From the NCBI GenBank assembly GCA_947629515.1, contig CANRDY010000001.1, forward strand, positions 88,948 through 132,584: a stretch of DNA of 43,637 bases, written 5' to 3'. How positions within the stretch are numbered: position 1 is the stretch's first letter; each line of letters starts with the position of its first letter. This document shows, in pieces, positions 16,041-22,437 of this stretch. The notes under the pieces were generated by a model, which worked only from the letters and a program-made list of their open reading frames with translations, searched no databases and was not told the origin of the DNA. The translations under genes were made by a program, and so were the position numbers. Source of the stretch: an uncultured Clostridia bacterium. GTDB lineage: Bacteria > Bacillota > Clostridia > Christensenellales > Borkfalkiaceae.

Positions 16041-16234
16041 AGTCTTAAAATATCAATATATATTTATTTTTTTGGTTTTTTTAGGGGGTGAGTGCGGGGT
16101 GGGGGAGAAGAACCGCAGCGTTATCGACCCGCTCATTCGCTCCCCTTCGCGGCTTGCCCTTGCCCCTATTCGCCCCCTCTCACAAGTGAAGGGGCGCGAA
16201 TGGGGAAGTTTAGGGCGTTCGGTCGCCCTTGCCT
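16041..16234. other. hisR-hisZ intergenic gap, G/C-rich repeat flank
   Basis: An AT-rich stretch next to hisZ (16041-16085), then GC-rich repeat material. Hairpin-like parts are CCCCCTC with GAAGGGG around 16180-16196 and AGGGCG with CGCCCT around 16212-16229. The latter hairpin recurs near 30509 as AGGGT with ACCCT, a compensatory C-G to T-A change. No ORF, T-box or clear promoter. Confidence 0.5.
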
Positions 16235-16395
16235 GAACGAAGTTAGAAAGTCCGAAGAAGCAAGTTATGCAAGGAAAGCGAGGAAAACCCGAAGGAGCTT
16301 ACAATGACGTAAGTGTCGTACCGAAGGCGTTAGCCTTACTGAGGGTTGCCGCAACTTGACACAGCAGAACGTAGCTTATTCGGGCTTTGCGGGAG
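16235..16395 (+). repeat. Structured repeat R4, copy A
   Basis: A copy of the element also at 22278-22436 and 30532-30670. Outer stem: 16247-16255 with 16380-16388 (AAAGTCCGA/TCGGGCTTT, one T-G wobble) and AAGC/GCTT (16258-16261, 16374-16377). Inner hairpins: CTTAC/GTAAG (16298-16302, 16309-16313), TGTC/GACA (16314-16317, 16358-16361) enclosing AAGGC/GCCTT (16324-16328, 16333-16337). Several pairs differ from copy C by compensating changes. It lies 9 bp past the hisR stop, inside the his operon. Confidence 0.75.
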
Positions 16396-16403
16396 CATAA
16401 ACT

Positions 16404-16676
16404 TTAAATAAATTTCAAATACCCGCCGCTCCCATGAGTCATGCACTTCGATACCCTGCTTATGGTCGCGCTCGAAAGCTCGGTCATGGCGATTATTTCG
16501 GAATAGGTCTTGCCCTGCTTGAAGAGCTTTGCCGAATACGCCCGAAGAGCCATCTGCTCCACCTCTTTGTACGTGCAAAGGTCTTCCAAAAGCTCCTTGC
16601 AGTCCTGCGGCGTTTTGAGTTTTAACAGCAGTTCATAAAGCTCCCCGAGCCGCTCCTGCATAAATTGCTCTTTCAT
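16404..16676 (-). CDS. TrpR-family regulator, YerC/HisR-like
   Basis: 90-residue all-helical repressor of the YerC/YecD branch of the TrpR superfamily. The helix-turn-helix is in KTYSEIIAMTELSSATISRV, and the N-terminal helices (LKTPQDCKELLEDLCTYKEV) form the dimer. Members of this branch next to his genes have been proposed as histidine-responsive repressors. Here it is the first gene of the his transcription unit, before hisZ. An earlier ATG (16703) has no ribosome site. The ATG at 16676 follows GAGGAG. It is probably autoregulated through the promoter at 16722-16750, but no operator was identified with confidence. Confidence 0.88.
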   Translation of the reverse strand: MKEQFMQERLGELYELLLKLKTPQDCKELLEDLCTYKEVEQMALRAYSAKLFKQGKTYSEIIAMTELSSATISRVSKCMTHGSGGYLKFI

Positions 16677-16721
16677 TTTTAACTCCTCTTTAAGGAAATA
16701 CATTCACTCGTCGTTTTCTAC

Positions 16722-16750
16722 ATTATACTTCATTACGCTAAATCAGTAAA
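16722..16750 (-). promoter_or_regulatory. Promoter of the hisR-hisZ...hisIE operon
   Basis: Minus strand TTTACT (16745-16750), 17-base spacer, TATAAT (16722-16727). It is the only good promoter found upstream of the his genes and has the same hexamers as the rqcH and Gx-transporter promoters. A repressor site may overlap the AT-rich spacer. Confidence 0.65.
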
Positions 16751-16793
16751 GCGTTTTGATACACAAATATAAAAAAATTTCAAAATGTTCAAT

Positions 16794-16923
16794 GCGGCGG
16801 GCGCGGCAAACGCCGCGCCCGCCGCAAGCGTTCCGCTTGACCATGTGTCTTAACGGCGTTACGATAAGACGGCGTAAAAGCTGTTCAACATTAAGCGGCG
16901 GGCGCGTTAACCGCGCCCGCCGC
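16794..16923. repeat. Hairpin-bounded repeat R1, copy a; terminator of the BspA-like gene
   Basis: Two long GC hairpins (14-bp stem 16794-16825; 12-bp stem 16895-16923) flank a core with CAAGCGTTCCGCTTG, a TCTTAACGGCG stretch and CTGTTCAAC. The core recurs near 19120, 29936 and 30002. The hairpin at 16895-16923 lies 21 bp after the BspA-like stop on the minus strand and may end that transcript. Confidence 0.75.
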
Positions 16924-16944
16924 ATTATATTACGCCAAAAAACC

Positions 16945-18852
16945 TCACCCCTCGCGCTTCCAATAATAATTGCGATAAGTATCCGTCAACAAATTCGCAT
17001 TATTTACATCGTCGGCAACTGCTACAGCTTCCGCCCCCGTCATATCCTCGTTTTGTGAAACCTTCCACCCCGTCTTATTCTCAAAAGTTACACTTTTAAG
17101 GCTGCACCACTCGAACGCCCACTTGCCGATAAATGTTACGCCGGCGGGGATAGTTATGCTTTCAAGTCTGTCGCAACTAGAGAACGCGTCGTCGCCTATA
17201 GTTTCAAGTTTGCTGTTATTGCCAAAATTTACACTTGCAAGGTATGTGCACTGCTCAAACGCCCTCTTACCGATAGAAGTTACGCCGGCGGGAATAGTTA
17301 TGCTTTTAAAGCTTTGGCATTCATAGAACGCAAGACTGCCGATAGACGTTACCCTGTTAGGTATGGTTATGCTTTCAAGGCTTGCGCAAGCATAGAACGC
17401 CATATCACCGATAGAAGTAATCCTTTCGGATAAGGTTATTCTGTTAAGTTTTTTGCAATTGGCGAACGCACTTTCGCCGATAGAAGTAATGCTGTCGGGT
17501 ATAGTCGCTTCTTTAATTGCTATAGGGACAAATATTATATCGGTTTTTTCTTTATTATACAAAATTCCGTCTTGACTTGAATATACCGTGTTCTTTTCTC
17601 CGACATTAATACTTTCAAGGCTTTCGCACGCCTTAAATGTATTACTGCCTATAGAAGTTATACTGTCAGGTAAAGTTATCGTTCCTTTAACTGCTGTAGG
17701 AATATGTATGAACTGAGTTTTTTCTTTGTTATATAAAATGCCGTCTTGACTTGAATATACCGTGTTCTTTTCTCCGACATTAATACTTTCAAGGCTTTTG
17801 CAAATACTGAACGCCCCATCGCCGATAGAAGTTACGCTGGCGGGGATAGTTATGCTTTTAAGGCTTGTGCACTGAAAGAACGCACGACTGCCGATAGAAG
17901 TTACGCTGTCGGGTATTGTTATGCTTGTAAGGCTTATGTAACCATAGAACGCCATATCACCGATAGACGTTACGGGCTTGCCGTCGTATATTGCGGGTAT
18001 TATTATGTTATTATCGGTTGCCGTACCTCTATTGACCGCACATGTATTATCACTTAACAGTGAATATTTTAGATTGACGGTTAAAGCTGTACCGCAGTTT
18101 GCGCAAACATTTTCGCCCGCGTTCAAAACATGCCCGTTACCGTCAACGGGTAATGTCAATAATTGCTGTTCCGAAACTTCGATTTTATCTTTGTTGAAAA
18201 ATTTTCCGCAAGCGCAGTGATAGTGCGCTTCAATACCCGTGGTTGTGCAAGTTGCGGGCGTTATTATCAATTCACCGAAATCGTGCGCCGTGGGGTCGAT
18301 TTGCATTTTGCGGGTTTCTTTATGATTTTCGTCTGACTTGCAGGTGCGCGTTTCTTCGCCTTGCGCGGAACAAGTGGCAGGGATCGTGATCTCCCATTCG
18401 TCCCAATCGTGCGCTTCAGGGTCAATTTGTATTTCGCGGGTTTCTTTATGATTTCCGTTTAATTTGCAAGTGCGGGTTTCTTCGCCCTGTGCCGAACACG
18501 TTGCGTGGGTCGTTATTTCCCATTCACCGAAATCGTGCGCAGTGGGATCGATTTGCGTTTGACGAGTCATTTTGTGACTTGAGTCTAATCGGCAAGTGCT
18601 GGTTTCTATCCCCGGCGAAGAACAAGTCGCGGGGGTCGTTACTTCCCATCTGTTCCAAATGTGTACGTGCTCGGTGTTTTCGCCCGAGCTTCCGCTGTTG
18701 TTGCCACTGTTGCCACTGTTGCCCGAATTGCCGCTTTGTTCGGCAGTATTGCCCTTGTTATTGTTCGGGGCGGGGGTGCATGCCGAAATGGCGAAAGCAA
18801 GGCAGAAGGTCGCCGCAAGGGCGAGTAAAATTACCAAAAATCTCTTTTTCAT
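16945..18852 (-). CDS. BspA-like leucine-rich-repeat surface lipoprotein
   Basis: 635 residues. Lipoprotein signal peptide MKKRFLVILLALAATFCLAF then AISAC (lipobox Cys about 25). An Asn/Gly/Ser linker with GNSGNSGNSG follows, then four Cys-containing repeats of about 47 residues (WEVTTPATCSSPGIETSTC; HDFGEWEITTHATCSAQGEE and so on), a motif common in clostridial surface proteins. From about residue 285 come 23-residue LRR_5/BspA repeats of the form LESITIPDSVTSIGSRAF, with two near-identical longer repeats containing NTVYSSQDGILYNKEKT. Such proteins are adhesins or host-matrix binders; the ligand here is unknown. ATG 18852 follows AAAGGAG. Expression is probably governed by the structured leader upstream. 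Confidence 0.9.
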   Translation of the reverse strand: MKKRFLVILLALAATFCLAFAISACTPAPNNNKGNTAEQSGNSGNSGNSGNNSGSSGENTEHVHIWNRWEVTTPATCSSPGIETSTCRLDSSHKMTRQTQIDPTAHDFGEWEITTHATCSAQGEETRTCKLNGNHKETREIQIDPEAHDWDEWEITIPATCSAQGEETRTCKSDENHKETRKMQIDPTAHDFGELIITPATCTTTGIEAHYHCACGKFFNKDKIEVSEQQLLTLPVDGNGHVLNAGENVCANCGTALTVNLKYSLLSDNTCAVNRGTATDNNIIIPAIYDGKPVTSIGDMAFYGYISLTSITIPDSVTSIGSRAFFQCTSLKSITIPASVTSIGDGAFSICKSLESINVGEKNTVYSSQDGILYNKEKTQFIHIPTAVKGTITLPDSITSIGSNTFKACESLESINVGEKNTVYSSQDGILYNKEKTDIIFVPIAIKEATIPDSITSIGESAFANCKKLNRITLSERITSIGDMAFYACASLESITIPNRVTSIGSLAFYECQSFKSITIPAGVTSIGKRAFEQCTYLASVNFGNNSKLETIGDDAFSSCDRLESITIPAGVTFIGKWAFEWCSLKSVTFENKTGWKVSQNEDMTGAEAVAVADDVNNANLLTDTYRNYYWKREG

Positions 18853-18871
18853 AAAATTTCTCCTTTGTGCG

Positions 18872-19060
18872 GTAAAAAAATAAGGTGTGCTCCCGAAAGA
18901 GCACACCGCACGGTATCTCTTACGGTTACCACACCTTCAATACATATTCGTCAGCCGAAAAGTTATATCAAAAGAGATACACAATGCCAGATTGTGTATT
19001 TCGACTGATGATATGCACAAGGCTGTTCACTTTGTGCGTATGGATTGAAAATGTGGTAAC
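18872..19060 (-). ncRNA. Structured 5' leader with intrinsic terminator (candidate riboswitch/attenuator)
   Basis: Minus-strand leader between a strong promoter and the BspA-like gene. P1: GTTACCACA (19052-19060) pairs with TGTGGTAAC (18925-18933). Inside are a hairpin GCACAA/TTGTGC (about 19036 to 19016) and a stem CAGTCGAAA (18999-19007) with TTTCGGCTG (18952-18960), which encloses ATACACAAT/ATTGTGTAT (18991-18999, 18977-18985). A terminator GGTGTGCTC/GAGCACACC (18899-18907, 18884-18892) plus a run of T (18874-18880) then precedes the ribosome site. GTATCTCTT (18972-18980) is complementary to AAGAGATAC (18913-18921) and competes with the last hairpin. It matches no riboswitch class I could recall. 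Confidence 0.65.
18884..18907 (-). terminator. Leader terminator of the BspA-like gene
   Basis: Perfect 9-bp GC-rich stem with a six-base loop (TTTCGG), followed by TTATTTTTTT on the minus strand, about 30 bases before the start codon. Its position in the 5' UTR implies conditional readthrough. Confidence 0.8.
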
Positions 19061-19063
19061 TAA

Positions 19064-19092
19064 AATATAGCACGGCGAAAGAAAATTGTCAA
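19064..19092 (-). promoter_or_regulatory. Promoter of the BspA-like gene leader
   Basis: Minus strand TTGACA (19087-19092), 17-base spacer, TATATT (19064-19069). The predicted start near 19057 falls within the 5' strand of leader stem P1. Confidence 0.75.
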
Positions 19093-19108
19093 GGGAATAT
19101 GAGAAAGT

Positions 19109-19234
19109 GGCGGCGGGCGCCGCAAGCGTTCCGCTTGAGCGGCGTGTCGCCGCGGACGGGATACTTAACGGCGGGGAAATAATAAGGCGTTGGGGCTGTT
19201 CAACATTAAGCGGCGGGCGCGGCAAACGCCGCTC
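19109..19234. repeat. Repeat R1, copy b
   Basis: Same core as 16826-16894 (CGCAAGCGTTCCGCTTGA, then CTTAACGGCG, GGGGCTGTTCAACATTAAGC), ending in a GC hairpin arm GGCGCGGCAAACGCC. The left hairpin arm is shortened. Confidence 0.65.
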
Positions 19235-19352
19235 GTTCATTGCTTCTTGCGCGCTCCCGCCACCCCTACCCTCGCCCTCCCCCTCCAAAGCGGAAGGGGA
19301 GGGAATGGAAGAAAGAACAGGGGGAGGGAACACAAGGGAGGGGGTTATAATA
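19235..19352. repeat. Polypurine/polypyrimidine repeat flank, inverted relative to 30174-30265
   Basis: CCCTCCCC-type and GGGGAGGG-type runs that match, in reverse complement, the block at 30174-30265 (GTGTTCCCTCCCCCTGTTCT and neighbours). No ORF of credible composition. Confidence 0.55.
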
Positions 19353-19412
19353 ATACTGCGGAATAGACCCGTTCGACGCGCTTCGCTTGCTCAGGGTGAC
19401 AGTTATTATTTA
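19353..19412 (-). repeat. Repeat R2, inverted copy
   Basis: 60 bp identical in reverse complement to 21879-21938. It contains the sequence CTGTCACCCTGAGCAAGCGA and TCTATTCCGCAGTAT on its minus strand. A diverged copy is at 30111-30172. The stretch 19413-19530 after it holds only another GC hairpin (about 19420-19455). Confidence 0.85.
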
Positions 19413-19530
19413 AAAGAAAACGCGCGGGCGCAGCAAACGCCGCGCCCGCGCGCAAAGAATGGGGAGCAAATATAAAAAGTTAATTCCGCAAAGGGGAGCT
19501 GTCTGTGCAACAGACTAAGAGGGTCAACCC

Positions 19531-20406
19531 CTATTTCAGCTTCAAACTTGAGAGGAGCGAGGGAAAAGTTGTCAATGATTTGGTGTACGATAAAACGGTG
19601 TGCGAGTCGCTGCCGCAGGTGAATTTGCCGCCGCGGGCGGCAAATTCCTCTATTATGTCAACGGGCGGTAAGGTAGCAGAACCCGCGTCCGCGCCGTTCC
19701 CGCCGTCCGCAAAACCCCCGTCATTCTTCCCGCCGTCCGCAGAACCCGCGCCATTTCCGCCGTTAAGCGGCGAGTAGCCCGAGGAGTTTATTTCCATGCA
19801 AAGACCGCGGGCGAGCATTTCGTCGAAAATTTTATCGAAAAGCTCCTTAAAATCGCAGTAGCGCAACGCCCTGTCCGCGTAGGGCGCGTAGCGCGCAACA
19901 TAGCCTATGTGCCCCACTATGTCGGCTTCAACGCCGCTTGTCACGCTTTCGAGCACCGCCGAAAGGTACATGCCGTACGCCTCTTCCTTTTTAAGCCCCT
20001 TAAAAAATTCGGGGTAATAGCAGTCGCCCCTGTTCCCTACGGTGTGCACGCTCAAAATGACGTAGTCGAAGTTCTCCCTTTTGCACAGTTCGCGGTAAAA
20101 GGGCGCGGCGGCGGACGAAAAACCCAGTTCTATGCCCTTTAAAATTTTGACTTGGGGGAACCGTTCTTTAAGACCGTTTACCACCTTGGTATATTCATTA
20201 AGATCGGGCAGGACGTCTTCGCCCTGCAAAAAGAGGTCGTAGTCGAAGTGCTCCGAAAAGCCCACGCGGTTTCCGCCGTGCGCCAAAAGGGCTTTAACGT
20301 AGTCCTCCGCCTCGCCCTTGCCGTCGTACGAAAGGCGGGTGTGGACGTGCAGATCGTCGACGCCCATGGGAAAAAGCCCGATTTTTTTCTGACCGCTGAA
20401 CTTCAT
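19531..20406 (-). CDS. hisK: PHP-family histidinol-phosphatase (HisK/HisJ type)
   Basis: 291 residues. Metal-binding PHP motifs: DLHVHTRLSYDGKG, GFSEHFDYD, ILKGIELGFS, FDYVILSVHTVGN, ADIVGHIGYVARY, and the C-terminal FTCGSDSHT. This is the pattern of the histidinol-phosphate phosphatase branch. It supplies the step between HisC and HisD missing from the his operon. Residues about 215-245, just before the last metal motif, are a Gly/Asn/Asp/Ala insert (NGGNGAGSADGGKNDGG and so on). ATG 20406 follows AGAGG; a GTG two codons earlier is less well placed. It may act on another phosphoester, but the his-rich context favours HolPase. Confidence 0.85.
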   Translation of the reverse strand: MKFSGQKKIGLFPMGVDDLHVHTRLSYDGKGEAEDYVKALLAHGGNRVGFSEHFDYDLFLQGEDVLPDLNEYTKVVNGLKERFPQVKILKGIELGFSSAAAPFYRELCKRENFDYVILSVHTVGNRGDCYYPEFFKGLKKEEAYGMYLSAVLESVTSGVEADIVGHIGYVARYAPYADRALRYCDFKELFDKIFDEMLARGLCMEINSSGYSPLNGGNGAGSADGGKNDGGFADGGNGADAGSATLPPVDIIEEFAARGGKFTCGSDSHTVLSYTKSLTTFPSLLSSLKLK

Positions 20407-20424
20407 AAACACCTCTTTTTTACA

Positions 20425-20453
20425 ATTATAACAGCCGCAAGGGCAAATAGCAA
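20425..20453 (-). promoter_or_regulatory. Promoter of the PHP phosphatase gene
   Basis: Minus strand TTGCTA (20448-20453), 17-base spacer, TATAAT (20425-20430), 18 bp before the ATG. The short 5' UTR contains the AGAGG site. Confidence 0.65.
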
Positions 20454-20484
20454 GCCGTAAATTGAAATATCCCCCCTTTATAAT

Positions 20485-20513
20485 TTGCTTTTTTGCATAA
20501 AGTTTGGTAAAAT
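20485..20513 (+). promoter_or_regulatory. Promoter of the 425-residue anchored protein
   Basis: TTGCTT (20485-20490), 17-base spacer, TAAAAT (20508-20513). It is divergent from the PHP promoter in the same gap. Confidence 0.55.
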
Positions 20514-20539
20514 GAAAGTCGACACAGGGGTATTATATT

Positions 20540-21817
20540 ATGGAAAACACCGAGATGGCGGGGCAGAACCCCGAGCGTTCCTCCCGCCGCAAAAAGAAAA
20601 TATTTATCGCGCTCATATGCGTGTTCAGCGTCGTGGTCGTTTTGGCGACCTTTTTGATGATATGGTTCTGGGGCGACAGCTATCCCGACTTTGACGATTT
20701 CAGGGAAGAAGTGGCTATCCCCGGGCTTGACGACGACGCCGTGCCGCAAGGGGTCACGACATATGAGGCGGACTACACCGCCGCCGACGCCAACGGTCAG
20801 GCGGTAACAAGAAAACAGACCTATTACTTTATAAGCGCGCACCTCAAAAGCGGGGCTTCGCGCATATACGTCACGGGCAAACTTTCGGGATATATAGGCT
20901 ATGTTACGCTCAAAAAGCCCGACGGGAGCGATTACTGCGGGCACTTCGGCGGGATAGCCACAAACGGACAGACGCTGTGGATAGGCGACGCGGGCGACGG
21001 CGTTTCGAACGACGTGTTCGTGTGCAAAACAGATACGACCGCCGAGAACGTAGCCCAAAAGATAATAAGGCTGGCGGGAGACGGCGAAGCCCGTGCGGAA
21101 GGATCGAATTATATAAATATAACGGCGGGCTTTAAGGCGAACGGACGGGCGGATTTCTGTTACTATTACGACACGCCCAACAGCAGTACCGACTACCTTT
21201 ATGTAGGCGAATTTTACGGGCAAGGCGGCTATGCGACGGCTGAAAACCACCACATAATGACAAACGACGGCTCTGCCTACGGCGGGTTTATGTATCAGTA
21301 CGAGGTGAACACCTCTTCTTCGAACCCCTACGGGCTTACCAAGCTGAACGCCGTGAACGTTAACGACGAGAACGAACCGCCGAAAATTCAAAAAATTTAC
21401 GCCATACGCGACTGTATTCAGGGCGTTGCGCGCACAAAGGACGGCTTTGTATTTTCGCAGAGCTGGGGGCTGGCGAACTCCACCCTCTACTACCACGCGA
21501 GCAAGGCGAACGACGTTGAGGCGATAGACGTTTCGGCGAACCGCAAGAGCTTTAAGGAGCTGACGGGGGAGAACTTCAAGTACGAGGGCGTGAACACCTT
21601 AAACGGAACGCCCTACACCGACAGCACGCTGTACGTTTACTTCTTCGACGGCAATACCTTAACCCGCACGTATTCGGTGCCCTCTATGAGCGAGGGGCTG
21701 TGCACTGCCGACGGCAAGGTGAACGTGCTGTTCGAGTCGGGGTGCTACAAGTACAAGCTGTTCGTGCGCAAGAGAACGGAGAGCGTTTACAGCTTTACGC
21801 CGTTGAAAAATAAATAA
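20540..21817 (+). CDS. Hypothetical membrane-anchored extracytoplasmic protein
   Basis: 425 residues, family not recognised. A basic start (SSRRKKK) and one membrane helix (about 21-44) place the rest outside the cell. The exterior part is beta-rich, with repeated short segments of the type SRIYVTGKLSGYIGYVTL, HFGGIATNGQTLWIGDAG, DYLYVGEFYG and QGVARTKDGFVFSQSWG. These look like blades of a beta-propeller. PQGVTTYEADYT near residue 70 and the D-G-x-x motifs fit such a fold, but no catalytic signature is evident. It stands alone between the two 60-bp inverted R2 copies and ends at a strong terminator. Confidence 0.7.
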   Translation: MENTEMAGQNPERSSRRKKKIFIALICVFSVVVVLATFLMIWFWGDSYPDFDDFREEVAIPGLDDDAVPQGVTTYEADYTAADANGQAVTRKQTYYFISAHLKSGASRIYVTGKLSGYIGYVTLKKPDGSDYCGHFGGIATNGQTLWIGDAGDGVSNDVFVCKTDTTAENVAQKIIRLAGDGEARAEGSNYINITAGFKANGRADFCYYYDTPNSSTDYLYVGEFYGQGGYATAENHHIMTNDGSAYGGFMYQYEVNTSSSNPYGLTKLNAVNVNDENEPPKIQKIYAIRDCIQGVARTKDGFVFSQSWGLANSTLYYHASKANDVEAIDVSANRKSFKELTGENFKYEGVNTLNGTPYTDSTLYVYFFDGNTLTRTYSVPSMSEGLCTADGKVNVLFESGCYKYKLFVRKRTESVYSFTPLKNK

Positions 21818-21835
21818 GACGGATAATAAAAGGAA

Positions 21836-21880
21836 GCGGCGGGGCGGGCTGTTTTTAAAGCTCGCCCCGCCGCATTTTTA
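21836..21880 (+). terminator. Terminator after the 425-residue protein
   Basis: 15-bp GC-rich stem (21836-21850 with 21859-21873, one G-T pair), an eight-base loop, then ATTTTTAAA. 18 bp past the stop. Confidence 0.85.
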
Positions 21881-21938
21881 AATAATAACTGTCACCCTGA
21901 GCAAGCGAAGCGCGTCGAACGGGTCTATTCCGCAGTAT
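21879..21938 (+). repeat. Repeat R2, direct copy
   Basis: Exact 60-bp inverted partner of 19353-19412, and related to 30111-30172 (which reads CATTTCGAGCGAAACG in the centre). The two exact copies lie in opposite orientation about 2.5 kb apart. Confidence 0.85.
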
Positions 21939-21980
21939 GGCGGAGTTTTTTATATGGTAGATATTATTTGGAAGTGATAA

Positions 21981-22081
21981 CGCGTTTCAAAGTGCAAGCA
22001 CGGACCACGTGGGGATTCTCTCACTCAATCGAACCCGCTTCGCGGGCTTCTCATAGCGTTCGAAATGACAGTGCCTTAATG
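21981..22081 (+). repeat. Repeat R3, copy C
   Basis: About 100 bp shared with 30306-30410: CGCGTTTCAAAGTGCAAGCA, GGATTCTCTCACT, then a hairpin, then CATAGCGTTCGAAATGACAG. The hairpin here is CCCGCTTCGCGGG; in the other copy it is a different sequence that still pairs. A further GC hairpin follows at 22096-22123, and the rest to 22277 is repeat flank. Confidence 0.75.
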
Positions 22082-22277
22082 TGCTCCGATATTATGCGCG
22101 CGGGCGTTGAAACGCCCGCGCGCGAAAAGTGTTTTAATGTGATACGATATTATTTGGAATACACCCCCTCAGTCCGTAAACGGACAGCTCCCCCTCATAA
22201 ATGAAGGGGAGCGAATGTTTTTTTCATTATTCCCTCCCCCTTGATAAGGGGGAGGAATTGAAGGTGGGGGTTGCAAA

Positions 22278-22436
22278 AACGAAGTTAGAAACTTCGGAGA
22301 TGCGAGTTATGCAAGGAGCGTGCGCAAACGACGAAGGGAGCGTACAATGAAGTACGTGTCGTACCGAAGGCGTAGCCTTACCGAGGAGTGCGCAAGCGCG
22401 ACACCGCAGAACGAAGCATATACGAAGTTTGCGGCA
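22278..22436 (+). repeat. Structured repeat R4, copy C
   Basis: Outer stem AACTTCG/CGAAGTT (22290-22296, 22423-22429) with ATGC/GCAT (22300-22303, 22416-22419). Inner: CGTAC/GTACG (22341-22345, 22352-22356), TGTCG/CGACA (22357-22361, 22399-22403) enclosing AAGGC/GCCTT (22367-22371, 22375-22379). It ends 2 bp before the aminopeptidase stop codon. A CCTCCCCCTTGATAAGGGGGAGG-type hairpin (22232-22254) precedes it. Confidence 0.75.
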
Positions 22437-22437
22437 G

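Noticed and set aside
16041-16403. T-box or His-tRNA leader for the his operon
   Set aside because: No AGGGTGGNACCGCG-like core or specifier structure on the minus strand. The gap is filled by the R4 repeat, and a TrpR-type regulator heads the operon.
18872-19060. Known c-di-GMP, SAM, cobalamin or T-box leader
   Set aside because: None of the characteristic conserved motifs of these classes was found; the T-box core is absent.
20426-21496. Long minus-strand open frame opposite the 425-residue protein
   Set aside because: It lies wholly within the antisense of a gene with a good promoter, signal anchor and terminator. Its translation is rich in Arg/Val/Tyr with no family features.
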